Positions 1-8,196 of a DNA stretch of 12,090 nucleotides are shown here, one piece after another. The stretch is from Flavobacteriaceae bacterium (GTDB taxonomy: Bacteria > Bacteroidota > Bacteroidia > Flavobacteriales > Flavobacteriaceae). The notes under the pieces were generated by a model. The model did not search any database. It was not told where the DNA came from and saw only the letters and a list, made by a program, of their open reading frames with translations. Every line of letters begins with the position of its first letter. Positions within the stretch are counted from its first letter, which is position 1. A program made the position numbers and the translations under genes. The stretch is from contig NZZF01000034.1 in NCBI GenBank assembly GCA_002702385.1, positions 5,947-18,036 on the forward strand, read 5' to 3'.

Positions 1-110
1 TCAGTTACTATGACAGCATCTGGTTCCTTTTCAAAAGTTGCTAATTCTTTTATTAGTTTAAGAACTTTTGACATGTCTTTAGATATTGCTTCTCTAATTA
101 TAATATTCAT
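1..110 (-). CDS. GNAT-family N-acetyltransferase, N-terminal fragment (runs off left edge)
   Basis: Only the first 36 codons are present. The minus strand reads from an ATG at 110-108 as MNIIIREAISKDMSKVLKLI, then KELATFEKEPDAVIVT to the edge. The pattern IREA-x4-DM-x-x-V-x-x-L-I-K-E-L-A-x-F-E-K-E-P-D-A-V is the typical opening of small GNAT acetyltransferases common in flavobacteria (beta-1, alpha-1 and the loop before alpha-2). GNAT proteins transfer an acetyl group from acetyl-CoA to an amine; the acetyl-CoA-binding motif would lie outside the window and the substrate cannot be inferred. The gene diverges from mfd across a 150-bp AT-rich spacer. Recognition rests on the N-terminal pattern only, so the family is fairly sure and the precise function is not. 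Confidence 0.75.
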   Translation of the reverse strand, partial: MNIIIREAISKDMSKVLKLIKELATFEKEPDAVIVT

Positions 111-274
111 AGAACAATGCAAATCTATATTTTTATTATAGATCATAATTAATAATTTATTATTTAAAATATATTATAGTACAATTGTTGCATTCACAAC
201 TATATTAAAAAAATATTCAAATTTTAACTTTTATCTAGTAAATTGCGCCCGATTAGGATAGAATTAATGATATT
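111..274. other. AT-rich divergent spacer between the GNAT gene and mfd
   Basis: This spacer should hold the mfd promoter, but I see no full TAnnTTTG match on the plus strand. An AGGA at 255-258 is the only Shine-Dalgarno-like string; it sits 8 nt before an out-of-frame ATG at 267 and 16 nt before the TTG at 275. Nothing else is supportable: no RNA gene and no convincing hairpin. Confidence 0.4.
120..127 (-). promoter_or_regulatory. Candidate Bacteroidota -7 box for the GNAT gene
   Basis: The minus strand reads TAGATTTG, a full match to the Bacteroidota -7 consensus TAnnTTTG. It lies 9 bp upstream of the ATG at 110, so the transcript would have a leader of only a few bases. No clear TTG -33 element is seen at the usual distance, and chance matches are frequent in DNA this rich in A and T, so confidence is low. 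Confidence 0.3.
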
Positions 275-3200
275 TTGATAAAAGATATATATCCTTCAAA
301 CACAAAATTTAATAGGTCTCTGAACTTCCAGAAACTGGGGATTCTTATATCCAAAAATCAAAAGAATGTTTATTTAAATGGGCTTTATGGTTCTTCAATA
401 TCATTTTTATTAATTGATTTATTTTCTAATCTTAAAAAACCTATTTTTTTCATAACTGACAATAAAGAGGAATCATCCTATATTTTTACTGATATTACAG
501 AACAATTAGGAGAAAATTATTGTTCATTCTTATCTTCTTCTTTTAATAAGTTTTCAAGTAAATCCTTAAACAAAGACAATGTTTTAAGCAGAACAAAAAT
601 TTTAGAAAAAATTTATTTAAATGAACCTAGAGTTTACATTTCAAACTGTGAGGGAATCATTGAAAAAATACCATCTAAAAATGGTAATTCTAATTATGAA
701 ATCTTGTTAAGTGAAAACGATCAACTATCATTATATGAACTCAATGAAAAATTATTTGAACTAGAATACACAAAGGAAGATTTTGTTCAAAGTCCAGGTG
801 ATTTTTCCTTGAGAGGAAATATTTTAGATGTATTCTCTTATTCAAATGAAAATCCTATAAGAATACAATTTGATGATGATAAGATTGAAAGAATAAGAGA
901 GTTTAATATTGATACACAATATTCAATTAATAATCTTAAGAAAATTAAAATTTCTCCAAATATTAATTCTGATTTTTTAGATAAAAATGAAAGTGTTATT
1001 AATATAATTAACAACGAATGTATTGTTGTAATTAATTCGTTGGAACTTATTAATGAAGAACTTAAAAAGCTTAATCCATCAAATGACTTAAATTATTATA
1101 ATCACAAAAAATTCAATGAAGAATTAATGAATAAGCTTACTCTTTTTTTAAATAATAAAACTGAAAAATTATTTTATGATTTTAAAATCAAACCACAACC
1201 ATCATTTAATAAAAATTTTAATCTTTTAAATGACAGTTTAACTGACTTTTTCAAAAAAGGTTATAAACTAAATTTATTCTTTTCAACATTTGAACAATCT
1301 GAAAGATTCAAACAGATTCTTGATAAATATGAAAGAGAATATGAATATAAATCTATAATTAAACCTATATATAGAGGTTTTATTAATGAGAATGAAAAAA
1401 AACTATACTTCAGCGATCATGAGATTTTCAATAGATTCCACAAATTCAAATTAAGCAAGAGATTTTCTAAATCTAAAAGAATTAAAATTTCTGAACTGAA
1501 CAAATTGGAACCTGGAGATTATGTAACTCATATTGATCATGGTGTAGGGGTCTTTAAAGGGCTAACAAAAATTGAAGTTAATGGATTAAAGCAAGAGGTT
1601 ATAAAACTTAATTATGGAGAGAGAGATACTGTATATCTCAGCATACACTTATTCCATAAAATTTCAAAATATAACAGTAAAGATGGAACCAAACCAAGAA
1701 TTTTTAAACTTGGATCAGGTGCTTGGGAAAAATTAAAAAATAAAGCAAAATCTAAAGTTAAAAAACTAGCTTTTGATTTGATAAAGTCGTACGCAAAAAG
1801 AAAAATAAGTCAAGGTTTTGTTTATAAGAAAGATAGTTCAATTCAGAACGAGTTAGAGGCAAGCTTTTTATACATAGAAACTGAAGATCAGATTAAGGCT
1901 AATATTGATGTGAAAAAAGATATGGAATCTTCATATCCTATGGACAGGTTGATTTGCGGAGACGTTGGTTTTGGGAAAACTGAAATTGCAATAAGAGCTG
2001 CCTTTAAAGCTATAGATAATGGAAAGCAAGTTATTATTCTTGTCCCAACTACCATTTTAGCTTTCCAACATTACAAAACATTATCTAAAAGATTTAAAGA
2101 CTTCCCTGTGACTTTCGATTACTTAAATAGGTTCAGATCAGAAAAAGATAGAAATAGAATTATAAATGATATAAATAATGGTAAACTTGACTTAATTGTA
2201 GGAACACATCAAGTAGTTAATGATAAAATTAAATATCCAAAATTAGGATTACTTATTGTAGACGAAGAACAAAAGTTTGGTGTTAATGTAAAAGAAAAAA
2301 TTAGATCTCTAAAAGAAAATATTGATGTACTAACATTAACTGCAACACCAATACCAAGAACATTACAATATAGTTTGATGTCAGCCAGAGATCTTTCAAT
2401 AATAAATACTCCACCATCAAATAGAGTTCCTATTCAAAGTGAAGTAATAAGATTTGATAATAATTTAATTAGGGATTCTATTCAATATGAAATTGAAAGA
2501 GGAGGACAAATATTTTTTGTACACAATAGAATTGACAATATTAATGAATTTGGAATTTGGCTTCAAGAACTTGTTCCTAATGCAGAAATTAAGATTGCTC
2601 ATAGCAAAATTGAGGGTAAGAAATTAGAGAAAATAATGCTAGAATTTCTAAATAATGAATTTGATGTATTATTATCAACAACCATTATTGAAAGTGGATT
2701 AGATGTTCCTAATGCAAATACAATTTTTATAAATAATGCTCAAAATTTTGGATTAAGTGACCTTCATCAAATGAGAGGAAGGGTTGGACGGAGTAATAAA
2801 AATGCATTTTGCTATTTCATTACACCACCACTATCATCAATTACAGATGATGCTAAGAAAAGGATAGCAGCAATTAACCAGTACAATGAGCTAGGGTCTG
2901 GGTTTAATATTTCAATGAAAGATTTAGAAATTAGAGGAGCAGGAGATATTCTTGGTGGTGAACAAAGTGGATTTATTAATGATATTGGATTTGAAACTTA
3001 TCAAAAAATATTGAGTGAAGCTGTTAATGAACTCAAAAACTCAGAATTTAAAAGATTATTTAAAGATGATCAAATTGATGAATCAACAACAGAAGAAACA
3101 ATTATAGACTCTGATCTTGAAATATTATTTCCAACATCATATATTCCAAGTAATGTTGAGCGATTGAATCTTTATCAAAAATTATCAGTAATTAAAAATA

Positions 3201-3544
3201 ATGAAGAATTAGAGTTATTTAAAAATCAACTGATAGATAGATTCGGTTATTTACCAATCGAAACTGTAAATCTGTTGGAAAGCGTGAAATTAAAATGGGT
3301 TGGCAAAGAGCTAGGATTTAGAAAAATTGTTCTAAAGAATAAAAAAATGCTTTGCTACTTTATTAGTGATCAAAATAATCAATTTTTTAAACAAAAAACT
3401 TTTATCCGTCTAATGCAAAACATTAATAAGATTAATGGATGTAAAATAAAAGAGTTAGAAAAAAATGGATTAAAAAACTTATATGTTGTTTTTGAAAAAA
3501 TTAATTCTATTGAAAAGGCATTAAATAGTTTAAATGGACTTTAA
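275..3544 (+). CDS. mfd: Transcription-repair coupling factor Mfd
   Basis: Mfd is a cytoplasmic ATP-driven DNA translocase that pushes RNA polymerase stalled at lesions off DNA and recruits UvrA for nucleotide excision repair. Seen in the 1089-residue product: an N-terminal UvrB-like part (about 20-300, with GLYGSSISF near 36), the RNA-polymerase-interacting domain (about 405-460, LEPGDYVTHIDHGVGVFKGL), Walker A GDVGFGKTE at 562-570, a DEEQ box at 663-666, TATPIPRT at 689-696, and helicase motif VI QMRGRVGRS at 832-840, followed by the C-terminal domain. Length is close to the usual 1100-1150. The start is a TTG at 275: an in-frame stop lies at 254-256, no ATG is in frame near it, and the first internal methionine is about 285 residues in. 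One extra T in the run 273-276 would instead join the ATG at 267 to this frame. The 3' end overlaps the convergent ACT-domain gene by 15 bp, leaving no room for a separate terminator. Confidence 0.96.
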   Translation: MIKDIYPSNTKFNRSLNFQKLGILISKNQKNVYLNGLYGSSISFLLIDLFSNLKKPIFFITDNKEESSYIFTDITEQLGENYCSFLSSSFNKFSSKSLNKDNVLSRTKILEKIYLNEPRVYISNCEGIIEKIPSKNGNSNYEILLSENDQLSLYELNEKLFELEYTKEDFVQSPGDFSLRGNILDVFSYSNENPIRIQFDDDKIERIREFNIDTQYSINNLKKIKISPNINSDFLDKNESVINIINNECIVVINSLELINEELKKLNPSNDLNYYNHKKFNEELMNKLTLFLNNKTEKLFYDFKIKPQPSFNKNFNLLNDSLTDFFKKGYKLNLFFSTFEQSERFKQILDKYEREYEYKSIIKPIYRGFINENEKKLYFSDHEIFNRFHKFKLSKRFSKSKRIKISELNKLEPGDYVTHIDHGVGVFKGLTKIEVNGLKQEVIKLNYGERDTVYLSIHLFHKISKYNSKDGTKPRIFKLGSGAWEKLKNKAKSKVKKLAFDLIKSYAKRKISQGFVYKKDSSIQNELEASFLYIETEDQIKANIDVKKDMESSYPMDRLICGDVGFGKTEIAIRAAFKAIDNGKQVIILVPTTILAFQHYKTLSKRFKDFPVTFDYLNRFRSEKDRNRIINDINNGKLDLIVGTHQVVNDKIKYPKLGLLIVDEEQKFGVNVKEKIRSLKENIDVLTLTATPIPRTLQYSLMSARDLSIINTPPSNRVPIQSEVIRFDNNLIRDSIQYEIERGGQIFFVHNRIDNINEFGIWLQELVPNAEIKIAHSKIEGKKLEKIMLEFLNNEFDVLLSTTIIESGLDVPNANTIFINNAQNFGLSDLHQMRGRVGRSNKNAFCYFITPPLSSITDDAKKRIAAINQYNELGSGFNISMKDLEIRGAGDILGGEQSGFINDIGFETYQKILSEAVNELKNSEFKRLFKDDQIDESTTEETIIDSDLEILFPTSYIPSNVERLNLYQKLSVIKNNEELELFKNQLIDRFGYLPIETVNLLESVKLKWVGKELGFRKIVLKNKKMLCYFISDQNNQFFKQKTFIRLMQNINKINGCKIKELEKNGLKNLYVVFEKINSIEKALNSLNGL

Positions 3545-4189
3545 TCTGTTTATTATAGAAAATGCTTTGTCAACTTCTTCTTCATTAACAAGGATTGTAA
3601 ATTCATTTGAAGTGGAAATGATTTGTGAGACATTGATTCCATCCCAAGAAAGTTTCTGAAATACAAAATAATATATCCCAGGTATAGAAACATTTTCTTC
3701 AGGAAGTTTAAATGAGATTGAGCATAAATTTTCTGTTTTACTATAGCAATATTCCTCTGATAATTTTTCTTCAACTAAAGCAGATAGATTACTGCTTACA
3801 ACAATATTACACTCATCAACACCACGAGAACTCGTGTAGAAATTATTCTTACTTGCATCTAAATTTTTAAGTAATGATGATTGATTAACCAAAAGTGAAT
3901 CTGAAACTTTAAAATTATAATCAACTAAATTAGACCTAACTGTTATATCACCTATTTTTTTTAAAACCTTTATAATTCTGTGAGTATGTTGAAATTCAAG
4001 GTTAATTGACAACCTATTTAAAGCCATAACAATAGCACCATGGTTTACTTCCTTTCGTAAAATATCTTCAATTTCAGGCTTAATCTGCCGAGATAAAGAT
4101 GTTAAATTTATTATACCGTCTGATAATGCTGAACTTAAAAAAGGTTTAGTCTTAATATATTCAGTAACTGCTTGAGATATAGTTTTCAA
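3530..4189 (-). CDS. ACT-domain regulatory-type protein (often named aspartate kinase, but no kinase domain)
   Basis: The 219-residue protein has a mainly helical N-terminal part (1-66), a middle segment, and a C-terminal ACT-like domain (about 157-217; NVSIPGIYYFVFQKLSWDGI, then a beta strand NEFTILVN). Flavobacterial homologues are frequently labelled aspartate kinase because of this ACT region, but no amino-acid kinase domain is present and none would fit in this length, so that name should not be carried over. ACT domains bind small ligands such as amino acids; the ligand here is unknown. The start is TTG at 4189-4187: the codon just upstream is an in-frame TGA, and the resulting MKTISQAVTEYIKTKPFL matches the conserved opening I recall for this family. 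It is convergent with mfd (15-bp overlap) and divergent from metG. Family recognition is good; the role is unknown. Confidence 0.85.
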   Translation of the reverse strand: MKTISQAVTEYIKTKPFLSSALSDGIINLTSLSRQIKPEIEDILRKEVNHGAIVMALNRLSINLEFQHTHRIIKVLKKIGDITVRSNLVDYNFKVSDSLLVNQSSLLKNLDASKNNFYTSSRGVDECNIVVSSNLSALVEEKLSEEYCYSKTENLCSISFKLPEENVSIPGIYYFVFQKLSWDGINVSQIISTSNEFTILVNEEEVDKAFSIINRLKSI

Positions 4190-4220
4190 TCAAATTTGTT
4201 TTAAATTTCACAAAGAATTT

Positions 4221-4228
4221 CAAAATTA
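4221..4228 (-). promoter_or_regulatory. Candidate Bacteroidota -7 box for the ACT-domain gene
   Basis: The minus strand reads TAATTTTG, a full match to TAnnTTTG, 31 bp upstream of the TTG start at 4189. A leader of roughly 25 nt would follow. No TTG -33 element is clear at 19-21 bp upstream. The position in a 107-bp divergent spacer is right, but the match is short and the DNA is AT-rich. Confidence 0.35.
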
Positions 4229-4282
4229 ACATTTTAATTCCAGTTAATCATAAAAATCTACTTACTTGATAATTAAAATCCA

Positions 4283-4290
4283 TATTTTTG
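4283..4290 (+). promoter_or_regulatory. Candidate Bacteroidota -7 box for metG (near-leaderless)
   Basis: TATTTTTG matches TAnnTTTG in full and ends 6 bp before the ATG at 4297. If it is used, transcription would start at or next to that ATG, giving a leaderless or near-leaderless mRNA, and the upstream in-frame TTG at 4288, which lies inside the box, could not be the start. A TTG at 4266-4268 is closer than the usual -33 spacing (14 bp rather than about 19-21). Confidence 0.4.
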
Positions 4291-4296
4291 AGCAAA

Positions 4297-5982
4297 ATGG
4301 AAAGTAACCAAAGGTACACTATCACTTCTGCCCTTCCATACACTAATGGCCCTCTTCATATCGGTCACCTTGCTGGAGCTTACATACCAGCTGATATTTT
4401 TGTCAGATTTAAAAGATTAAGCGGTAATGATGTTGCATACATATGTGGAAGTGATGAACATGGAGTTGCTATTTCAATTAAAGCTAAATCGGAAGGTAAA
4501 ACACCTAATGAAATCATTGATAAATATCATAATTTAATAAAAGATTCATTTGAATCATTTGGAATTTCATTTGATAATTATTCAAGAACATCTGCTAAAA
4601 TACATCACAAAACTGCATCTGAATTTTTTATTGAACTTGAAAAAAAGAAAATATTTGAAATTAAATCTTCTAAACAACTTTATGATCCAAAAGAAAATCA
4701 GTTTTTAGCTGATAGATTTATTGAGGGCACATGTCCAAATTGTGGTTATGAACATGCTTATGGTGATCAGTGTGAAAGTTGTGGAAGCTCATTAAATCCT
4801 ACAGATTTAATTAATCCAAAATCAAAATTAAGTGGAGAAAAACCAATAACTAAAGAAACTACTCACTGGTATTTACCTTTAGGTAATTATGAAGATTTTA
4901 TAAAAGAATGGGTTATAAATGGAAAAAAAGATAAATGGAAACCAAATGTATATGGTCAAGTTAAATCATGGATTGACTTAGGACTTGAATCCAGAGCAAT
5001 AACAAGAGACTTAGATTGGGGAATTCCAGTTCCTCACGAAAATGGCGAAGGTAAAGTTCTTTATGTTTGGTTTGATGCACCTATTGGATATATTTCTTCT
5101 ACAAAAGAATGGGCTGAAAAAAATGGAAAAGATTGGGAACCTTATTGGAAAGATTCAAAAACCAAACTAATTCACTTTATTGGAAAAGACAATATTGTAT
5201 TTCATTCAATAATTTTTCCAATTATTCTAAAGGCTCATGGTGATTATATATTGCCGGAAAATGTACCTGCAAATGAATTTTTAAACTTGGAAGGTGATAA
5301 AATTTCAACTTCAAAAAACTGGGCAATTTGGCTACATGAATATTTAATTGATTTTCCAGGAATGCAAGACAGTCTAAGATATACTCTGACGGTTAATTCT
5401 CCAGAATCTAAAGACAATGATTTCACATGGAAAGATTTCCAATCAAGAAATAATAATGAATTAGTAGCAATACTGGGTAATTTTATAAATAGGGTTTTAG
5501 TATTAACTCATAAATATTATGATGGTGTCATACCTGAAAAGATTGATTCTGAATGTGTGGATTATGAAATTTTAAAACAAGTTCATGAATATCCTGAAAT
5601 AATTTCAAAATCATTAGATAAGTTTAAGTTTAGAGAAAGTGTAAATTCATTAATTGAGCTTTCCAGGTTAGGAAATAAATATCTTGCAGAGAAAGAACCA
5701 TGGAAACTCATAAAAGAAGGAGAAAATCAAAGAGTAAATGAAATAATGTATATATCACTTCAAACATGTGCCATGATAGCTATCTTGAGTGAACCATTTT
5801 TACCAAATGCTTCAAAAAAACTTCACAGAATATTAAATTTAAATAAAGTAAAATGGAATGATATAGATAAGACTGATTCTCTTCTAGTATCTAACAATAA
5901 AATTAACAAACCTGAACTTATTTTTAGGAAGATTGAAGATGAGGAAATTAAAAATCAATTAAAAAAATTAAAAGGAAATTAA
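4297..5982 (+). CDS. metG: Methionyl-tRNA synthetase, short form without C-terminal tRNA-binding domain
   Basis: Charges tRNA-Met with methionine in the cytoplasm using ATP. The 561-residue product shows the class I HIGH signature (PLHIGHLAG, His-21 to His-24), two CxxC zinc knuckles (Cys-146/149 and Cys-159/162), the methionine-pocket region [14 protein letters not shown], and a KISTSK form of KMSKS at about 335-340, followed by the helical anticodon-binding domain ([16 protein letters not shown] onward). I chose ATG 4297 over the in-frame TTG at 4288 because it gives [18 protein letters not shown], the usual family opening. Flavobacterial MetG is usually near 690 residues with a C-terminal EMAP/Trbp111-type tRNA-binding domain. 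This copy stops after the linker region ([16 protein letters not shown]), and the DNA beyond is taken by a convergent gene, so the domain is cleanly absent. The stop overlaps that gene by 4 bp. Confidence 0.96.
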   Translation: MESNQRYTITSALPYTNGPLHIGHLAGAYIPADIFVRFKRLSGNDVAYICGSDEHGVAISIKAKSEGKTPNEIIDKYHNLIKDSFESFGISFDNYSRTSAKIHHKTASEFFIELEKKKIFEIKSSKQLYDPKENQFLADRFIEGTCPNCGYEHAYGDQCESCGSSLNPTDLINPKSKLSGEKPITKETTHWYLPLGNYEDFIKEWVINGKKDKWKPNVYGQVKSWIDLGLESRAITRDLDWGIPVPHENGEGKVLYVWFDAPIGYISSTKEWAEKNGKDWEPYWKDSKTKLIHFIGKDNIVFHSIIFPIILKAHGDYILPENVPANEFLNLEGDKISTSKNWAIWLHEYLIDFPGMQDSLRYTLTVNSPESKDNDFTWKDFQSRNNNELVAILGNFINRVLVLTHKYYDGVIPEKIDSECVDYEILKQVHEYPEIISKSLDKFKFRESVNSLIELSRLGNKYLAEKEPWKLIKEGENQRVNEIMYISLQTCAMIAILSEPFLPNASKKLHRILNLNKVKWNDIDKTDSLLVSNNKINKPELIFRKIEDEEIKNQLKKLKGN

Positions 5983-6458
5983 TTCTCTTTTACTATTTCA
6001 TTCATTTTACTAATTAAAGCATTATAAGCTTCAAACATACCTTCAAGATCATATTTGTATGTTTCCATATTTTTTTCCGTTAAATTGTATGAGTCAATTT
6101 TATATACAAATGTTTTAAATACTCTTAATCTTCCAATTATTTCAGGTCTACTAAATGGTGAAGGCACATTGGTTTTACTGATTTTTTCAAGATCAATTTT
6201 AATTGAGCTAATAATTGATTTATGATCAATTTTATTCTTAGAAAGACTTGAAAATTTAGAATTTATTGTTGTGAACTGATTCCAAACATTGAATGTCTTA
6301 ATTTGAGAAGAATCTAATTCAATTAATTTAAAGTATTCATCTGATACATAGTTACTTAAGCTGTATACAACAAACTTACTTTCACTCGTTTTTACATTTT
6401 TGTCTGAACAAGATAAAAGCAACAGTAATAAAATAAACGATAATCTATATAAGATCAT
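5979..6458 (-). CDS. Small lipoprotein of unknown function
   Basis: I do not recognise the family. The 159-residue product starts with a short type II signal peptide: [17 protein letters not shown], lipobox LLSC with the modified cysteine at 17, followed by SDKN. The mature part is lysine- and serine-rich with probable helices (for example about 85-95 and 125-157), has no further cysteine, and shows no catalytic motif. It is probably anchored in the envelope facing the periplasm or the surface. It is on the same strand as the GH16 gene and starts 53 bp beyond that gene's stop, so it could be read through from the glycan locus, but nothing in its sequence suggests a role in glycan use. Its stop codon lies in the TTAA shared with the metG stop. 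Confidence 0.75.
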   Translation of the reverse strand: MILYRLSFILLLLLLSCSDKNVKTSESKFVVYSLSNYVSDEYFKLIELDSSQIKTFNVWNQFTTINSKFSSLSKNKIDHKSIISSIKIDLEKISKTNVPSPFSRPEIIGRLRVFKTFVYKIDSYNLTEKNMETYKYDLEGMFEAYNALISKMNEIVKEN

Positions 6459-6462
6459 AATT

Positions 6463-6480
6463 ATAAAATTAAAATTTTAT
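6463..6480. other. AT-only inverted repeat after the GH16 gene
   Basis: Two 8-bp arms (ATAAAATT and AATTTTAT) flank a 2-nt loop, 32 bp past the GH16 stop and just before the start of the small lipoprotein. A hairpin of only A-T pairs is weak and lacks the GC stem of a classic intrinsic terminator. It could still mark the end of the glycan-locus transcript, or be chance in this composition. Confidence 0.25.
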
Positions 6481-6511
6481 CTAATGAATTTACTTTAAAA
6501 TTGGGAATATT

Positions 6512-8167
6512 CTATTCTTGATAAACTCTGACATAATCTACCTCCATTGTGTCAAAGTTGAAATCAGAAGCAATTGTGCCTCCCATATCACCACCCATAG
6601 CAACATTTAAAATTATATAGAAATTCCAGTTAAAAGGGATTGAGCATGAATTACCAACAACATGGTATGGTTTGTCGTCAACATAAAATGTTAAAGCTTG
6701 AGGAGTCCACACTACAGAATAAACATGAAAATTTGTAGTAACATCGTTGTAATCATTTGTGATTGCAGTATCTCCATTACCTGCATATCTATCTGGAAAA
6801 TGTACAGTTGCTTGAACTCTATTTGCATTATTTCCTGTATGTTCGAGAATATCAACTTCTCCACATGCAGGCCAATCGACTGAAGAATAATTTGAACCAA
6901 GCATCCAAAGAGCAGGCCATGTACCTCCTTTACTAGGCATTTTAGCTCTAATATCAACCCTACCATAGGTGAAATCTAACTTTGTGTAAGTTCTAACTCT
7001 TGCAGATGTATACTCCTTACCTCCGTAACTTTCTTTTTTGGCAGTTATTTTTAAAACTCCATTTTCAACTTTTGCATTATCAAGACGATCAGTTGTAGCT
7101 TGTTTTTCATTGTTATACCACTGATTTCTAACTTCGTATTGCCATTTATTTGAATCTAATTTTCCAGTGTAGTTAAATTCATCTGACCATATTAATTTAG
7201 TATATCTGTCTTTAGAAGCTACTGACGAAACCTCTTGGCTAGTAAGCCAAACATACCAAGCAGTTCCTTGTGTGTCTACACTTCTAAATAATATATTATT
7301 TTCATCAGAACATTCAATTGTGTAAGCATGTTGACCAACAAAAAATCCAACAAAACCTTTTTCAGAAAACTCTAAAATATCTTTATCATTCTCTTTTTTA
7401 GTAAAATATGTAGTTGAATAATTTTGAAGAGTATAATTTTCAATTTCTTTTGATGAATTTTCAGACTGACCTGTATTACCAAAAGTTCCTTTTAAATAAG
7501 ATGCTTTACCATAAACATTACCATTTGTTTTATGGCTATAAGTACCATCAGATTTAAATGTATATTCATCATCATAGAAACCAACATTATTTTTTGAAAA
7601 AGCATAGGCTTCCCACCATGCTGGATAATTAAAATTAGGATCACCATTAGAAAAGTGGCCATCAAAAGCAGCGTTAATTTTCCAAGTCTTCTCAGAACCA
7701 CCAGATAAAAGATTAACTAAATCAGCATTTGGTTCAGGCTTAACGTATACAGTAATTTTTTTATCAGCAGAGATATAATCGTTGGTTGATGAATACGCTA
7801 AAACTTTAACATCATAAGATTTTGTACCAACATCAGAATAAGTGTACTCAACAGCACCATTGGATGAATTTTTAGAATCACCTGTTCCAAATCTGAAGCT
7901 ATAATTTACAGCATTTGTTGCACTTGCAGAAAATTTTACAAGTCCTTTACCATCACCATTTGGATTAGAAGAATCCGAGCCAACAATTTCTACATTAAAT
8001 GTGAGATTAGTTGGAATTATATTACTGGGCGGATTTGTACCACCTCCTCCTCCAGGATTATTACCTCCATTATCTCCTCCAGAGCATGAGAATACAAGTA
8101 AAAGAATACAAAGAAATTTAGACATGAATAATGTACGATTGATAATAAGGTTTATTTCTCTTTTCAT
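6512..8167 (-). CDS. Surface lipoprotein GH16 endo-beta-1,3-glucanase (laminarinase type) with PKD and accessory module
   Basis: Predicted to hydrolyse internal beta-1,3 (or mixed beta-1,3/1,4) glucan bonds with retention, at the outer surface. In the 551-residue form: signal peptide with lipobox VFSC (Cys-28), a Gly/Asn/Pro-rich linker, one PKD-like domain (about 52-143), a module shared with the two upstream lipoproteins (about 147-312), and a C-terminal GH16 domain (about 317-551). The active site is GEVDILEHTG: nucleophile Glu-437, Asp-439, acid/base Glu-442. The extra residue in E-V-D-I-L-E (beta-bulge form) is typical of laminarinase-type GH16, and the end DYVRVYQE is the family's usual last strand. 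Start choice: ATG 8167 gives a signal peptide of normal length; ATG 8125 leaves only 13 residues before the cysteine; ATG 8236 lies in a hairpin and adds an unlikely charged stretch. Exact substrate is inferred from the family and the locus. Confidence 0.93.
   Translation of the reverse strand: MKREINLIINRTLFMSKFLCILLLVFSCSGGDNGGNNPGGGGGTNPPSNIIPTNLTFNVEIVGSDSSNPNGDGKGLVKFSASATNAVNYSFRFGTGDSKNSSNGAVEYTYSDVGTKSYDVKVLAYSSTNDYISADKKITVYVKPEPNADLVNLLSGGSEKTWKINAAFDGHFSNGDPNFNYPAWWEAYAFSKNNVGFYDDEYTFKSDGTYSHKTNGNVYGKASYLKGTFGNTGQSENSSKEIENYTLQNYSTTYFTKKENDKDILEFSEKGFVGFFVGQHAYTIECSDENNILFRSVDTQGTAWYVWLTSQEVSSVASKDRYTKLIWSDEFNYTGKLDSNKWQYEVRNQWYNNEKQATTDRLDNAKVENGVLKITAKKESYGGKEYTSARVRTYTKLDFTYGRVDIRAKMPSKGGTWPALWMLGSNYSSVDWPACGEVDILEHTGNNANRVQATVHFPDRYAGNGDTAITNDYNDVTTNFHVYSVVWTPQALTFYVDDKPYHVVGNSCSIPFNWNFYIILNVAMGGDMGGTIASDFNFDTMEVDYVRVYQE
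7232..7729 (-). other. WW/FDD-type accessory module inside the GH16 lipoprotein
   Basis: Domain between PKD and GH16. Landmarks in order: LLSGGSEKTW, then PAWWEAYAF, then FYDDEYTFKSDGTY, GNVYGKASYL, GFVGFFVGQHAYTI and, at the end, TAWYVWL. The same order of landmarks is found in the C-terminal half of the 300-residue lipoprotein (LVSILSD, VWYSANPYD, MYDDRYTF, GEVFGKAPAL, GFLGFCVANGSYQI, NNAWFVLL). I infer a common beta-rich fold; the aromatic pairs suggest glycan contact, which is not shown by sequence alone. Confidence 0.7.
8039..8080 (-). repeat. Gly/Asn/Pro-rich linker tract after the GH16 lipobox
   Basis: Codes for a flexible tether, GGDNGGNNPGGGGG, directly behind the lipid-anchor cysteine of the GH16 protein. 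On the plus strand it is a run of CCTCC-type triplets. Such tethers hold a surface enzyme away from the membrane. The near-repetitive DNA could change length by slippage. An apparent plus-strand proline-rich reading frame across it is an artefact of this composition. Confidence 0.6.
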
Positions 8168-8196
8168 TGATAATATAATTACCAGCTCTAATTTAA

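Noticed and set aside
187..200. Short inverted repeat GTTG...CAAC in the GNAT-mfd spacer
   Set aside because: Only 4 bp per arm; expected by chance and not placed at an obvious promoter.
3553..3774. Small minus-strand frame inside the ACT-domain gene
   Set aside because: Out of frame with a well-recognised gene that covers it fully; no independent evidence.
4288..4296. TTG at 4288 as metG start
   Set aside because: It falls within a TAnnTTTG box and an in-frame ATG nine bases later gives the usual N-terminus.
6712..6966. Small minus-strand frame inside the GH16 catalytic region
   Set aside because: Shadow of the GH16 frame, whose active-site motif is intact; not a frameshifted remnant.
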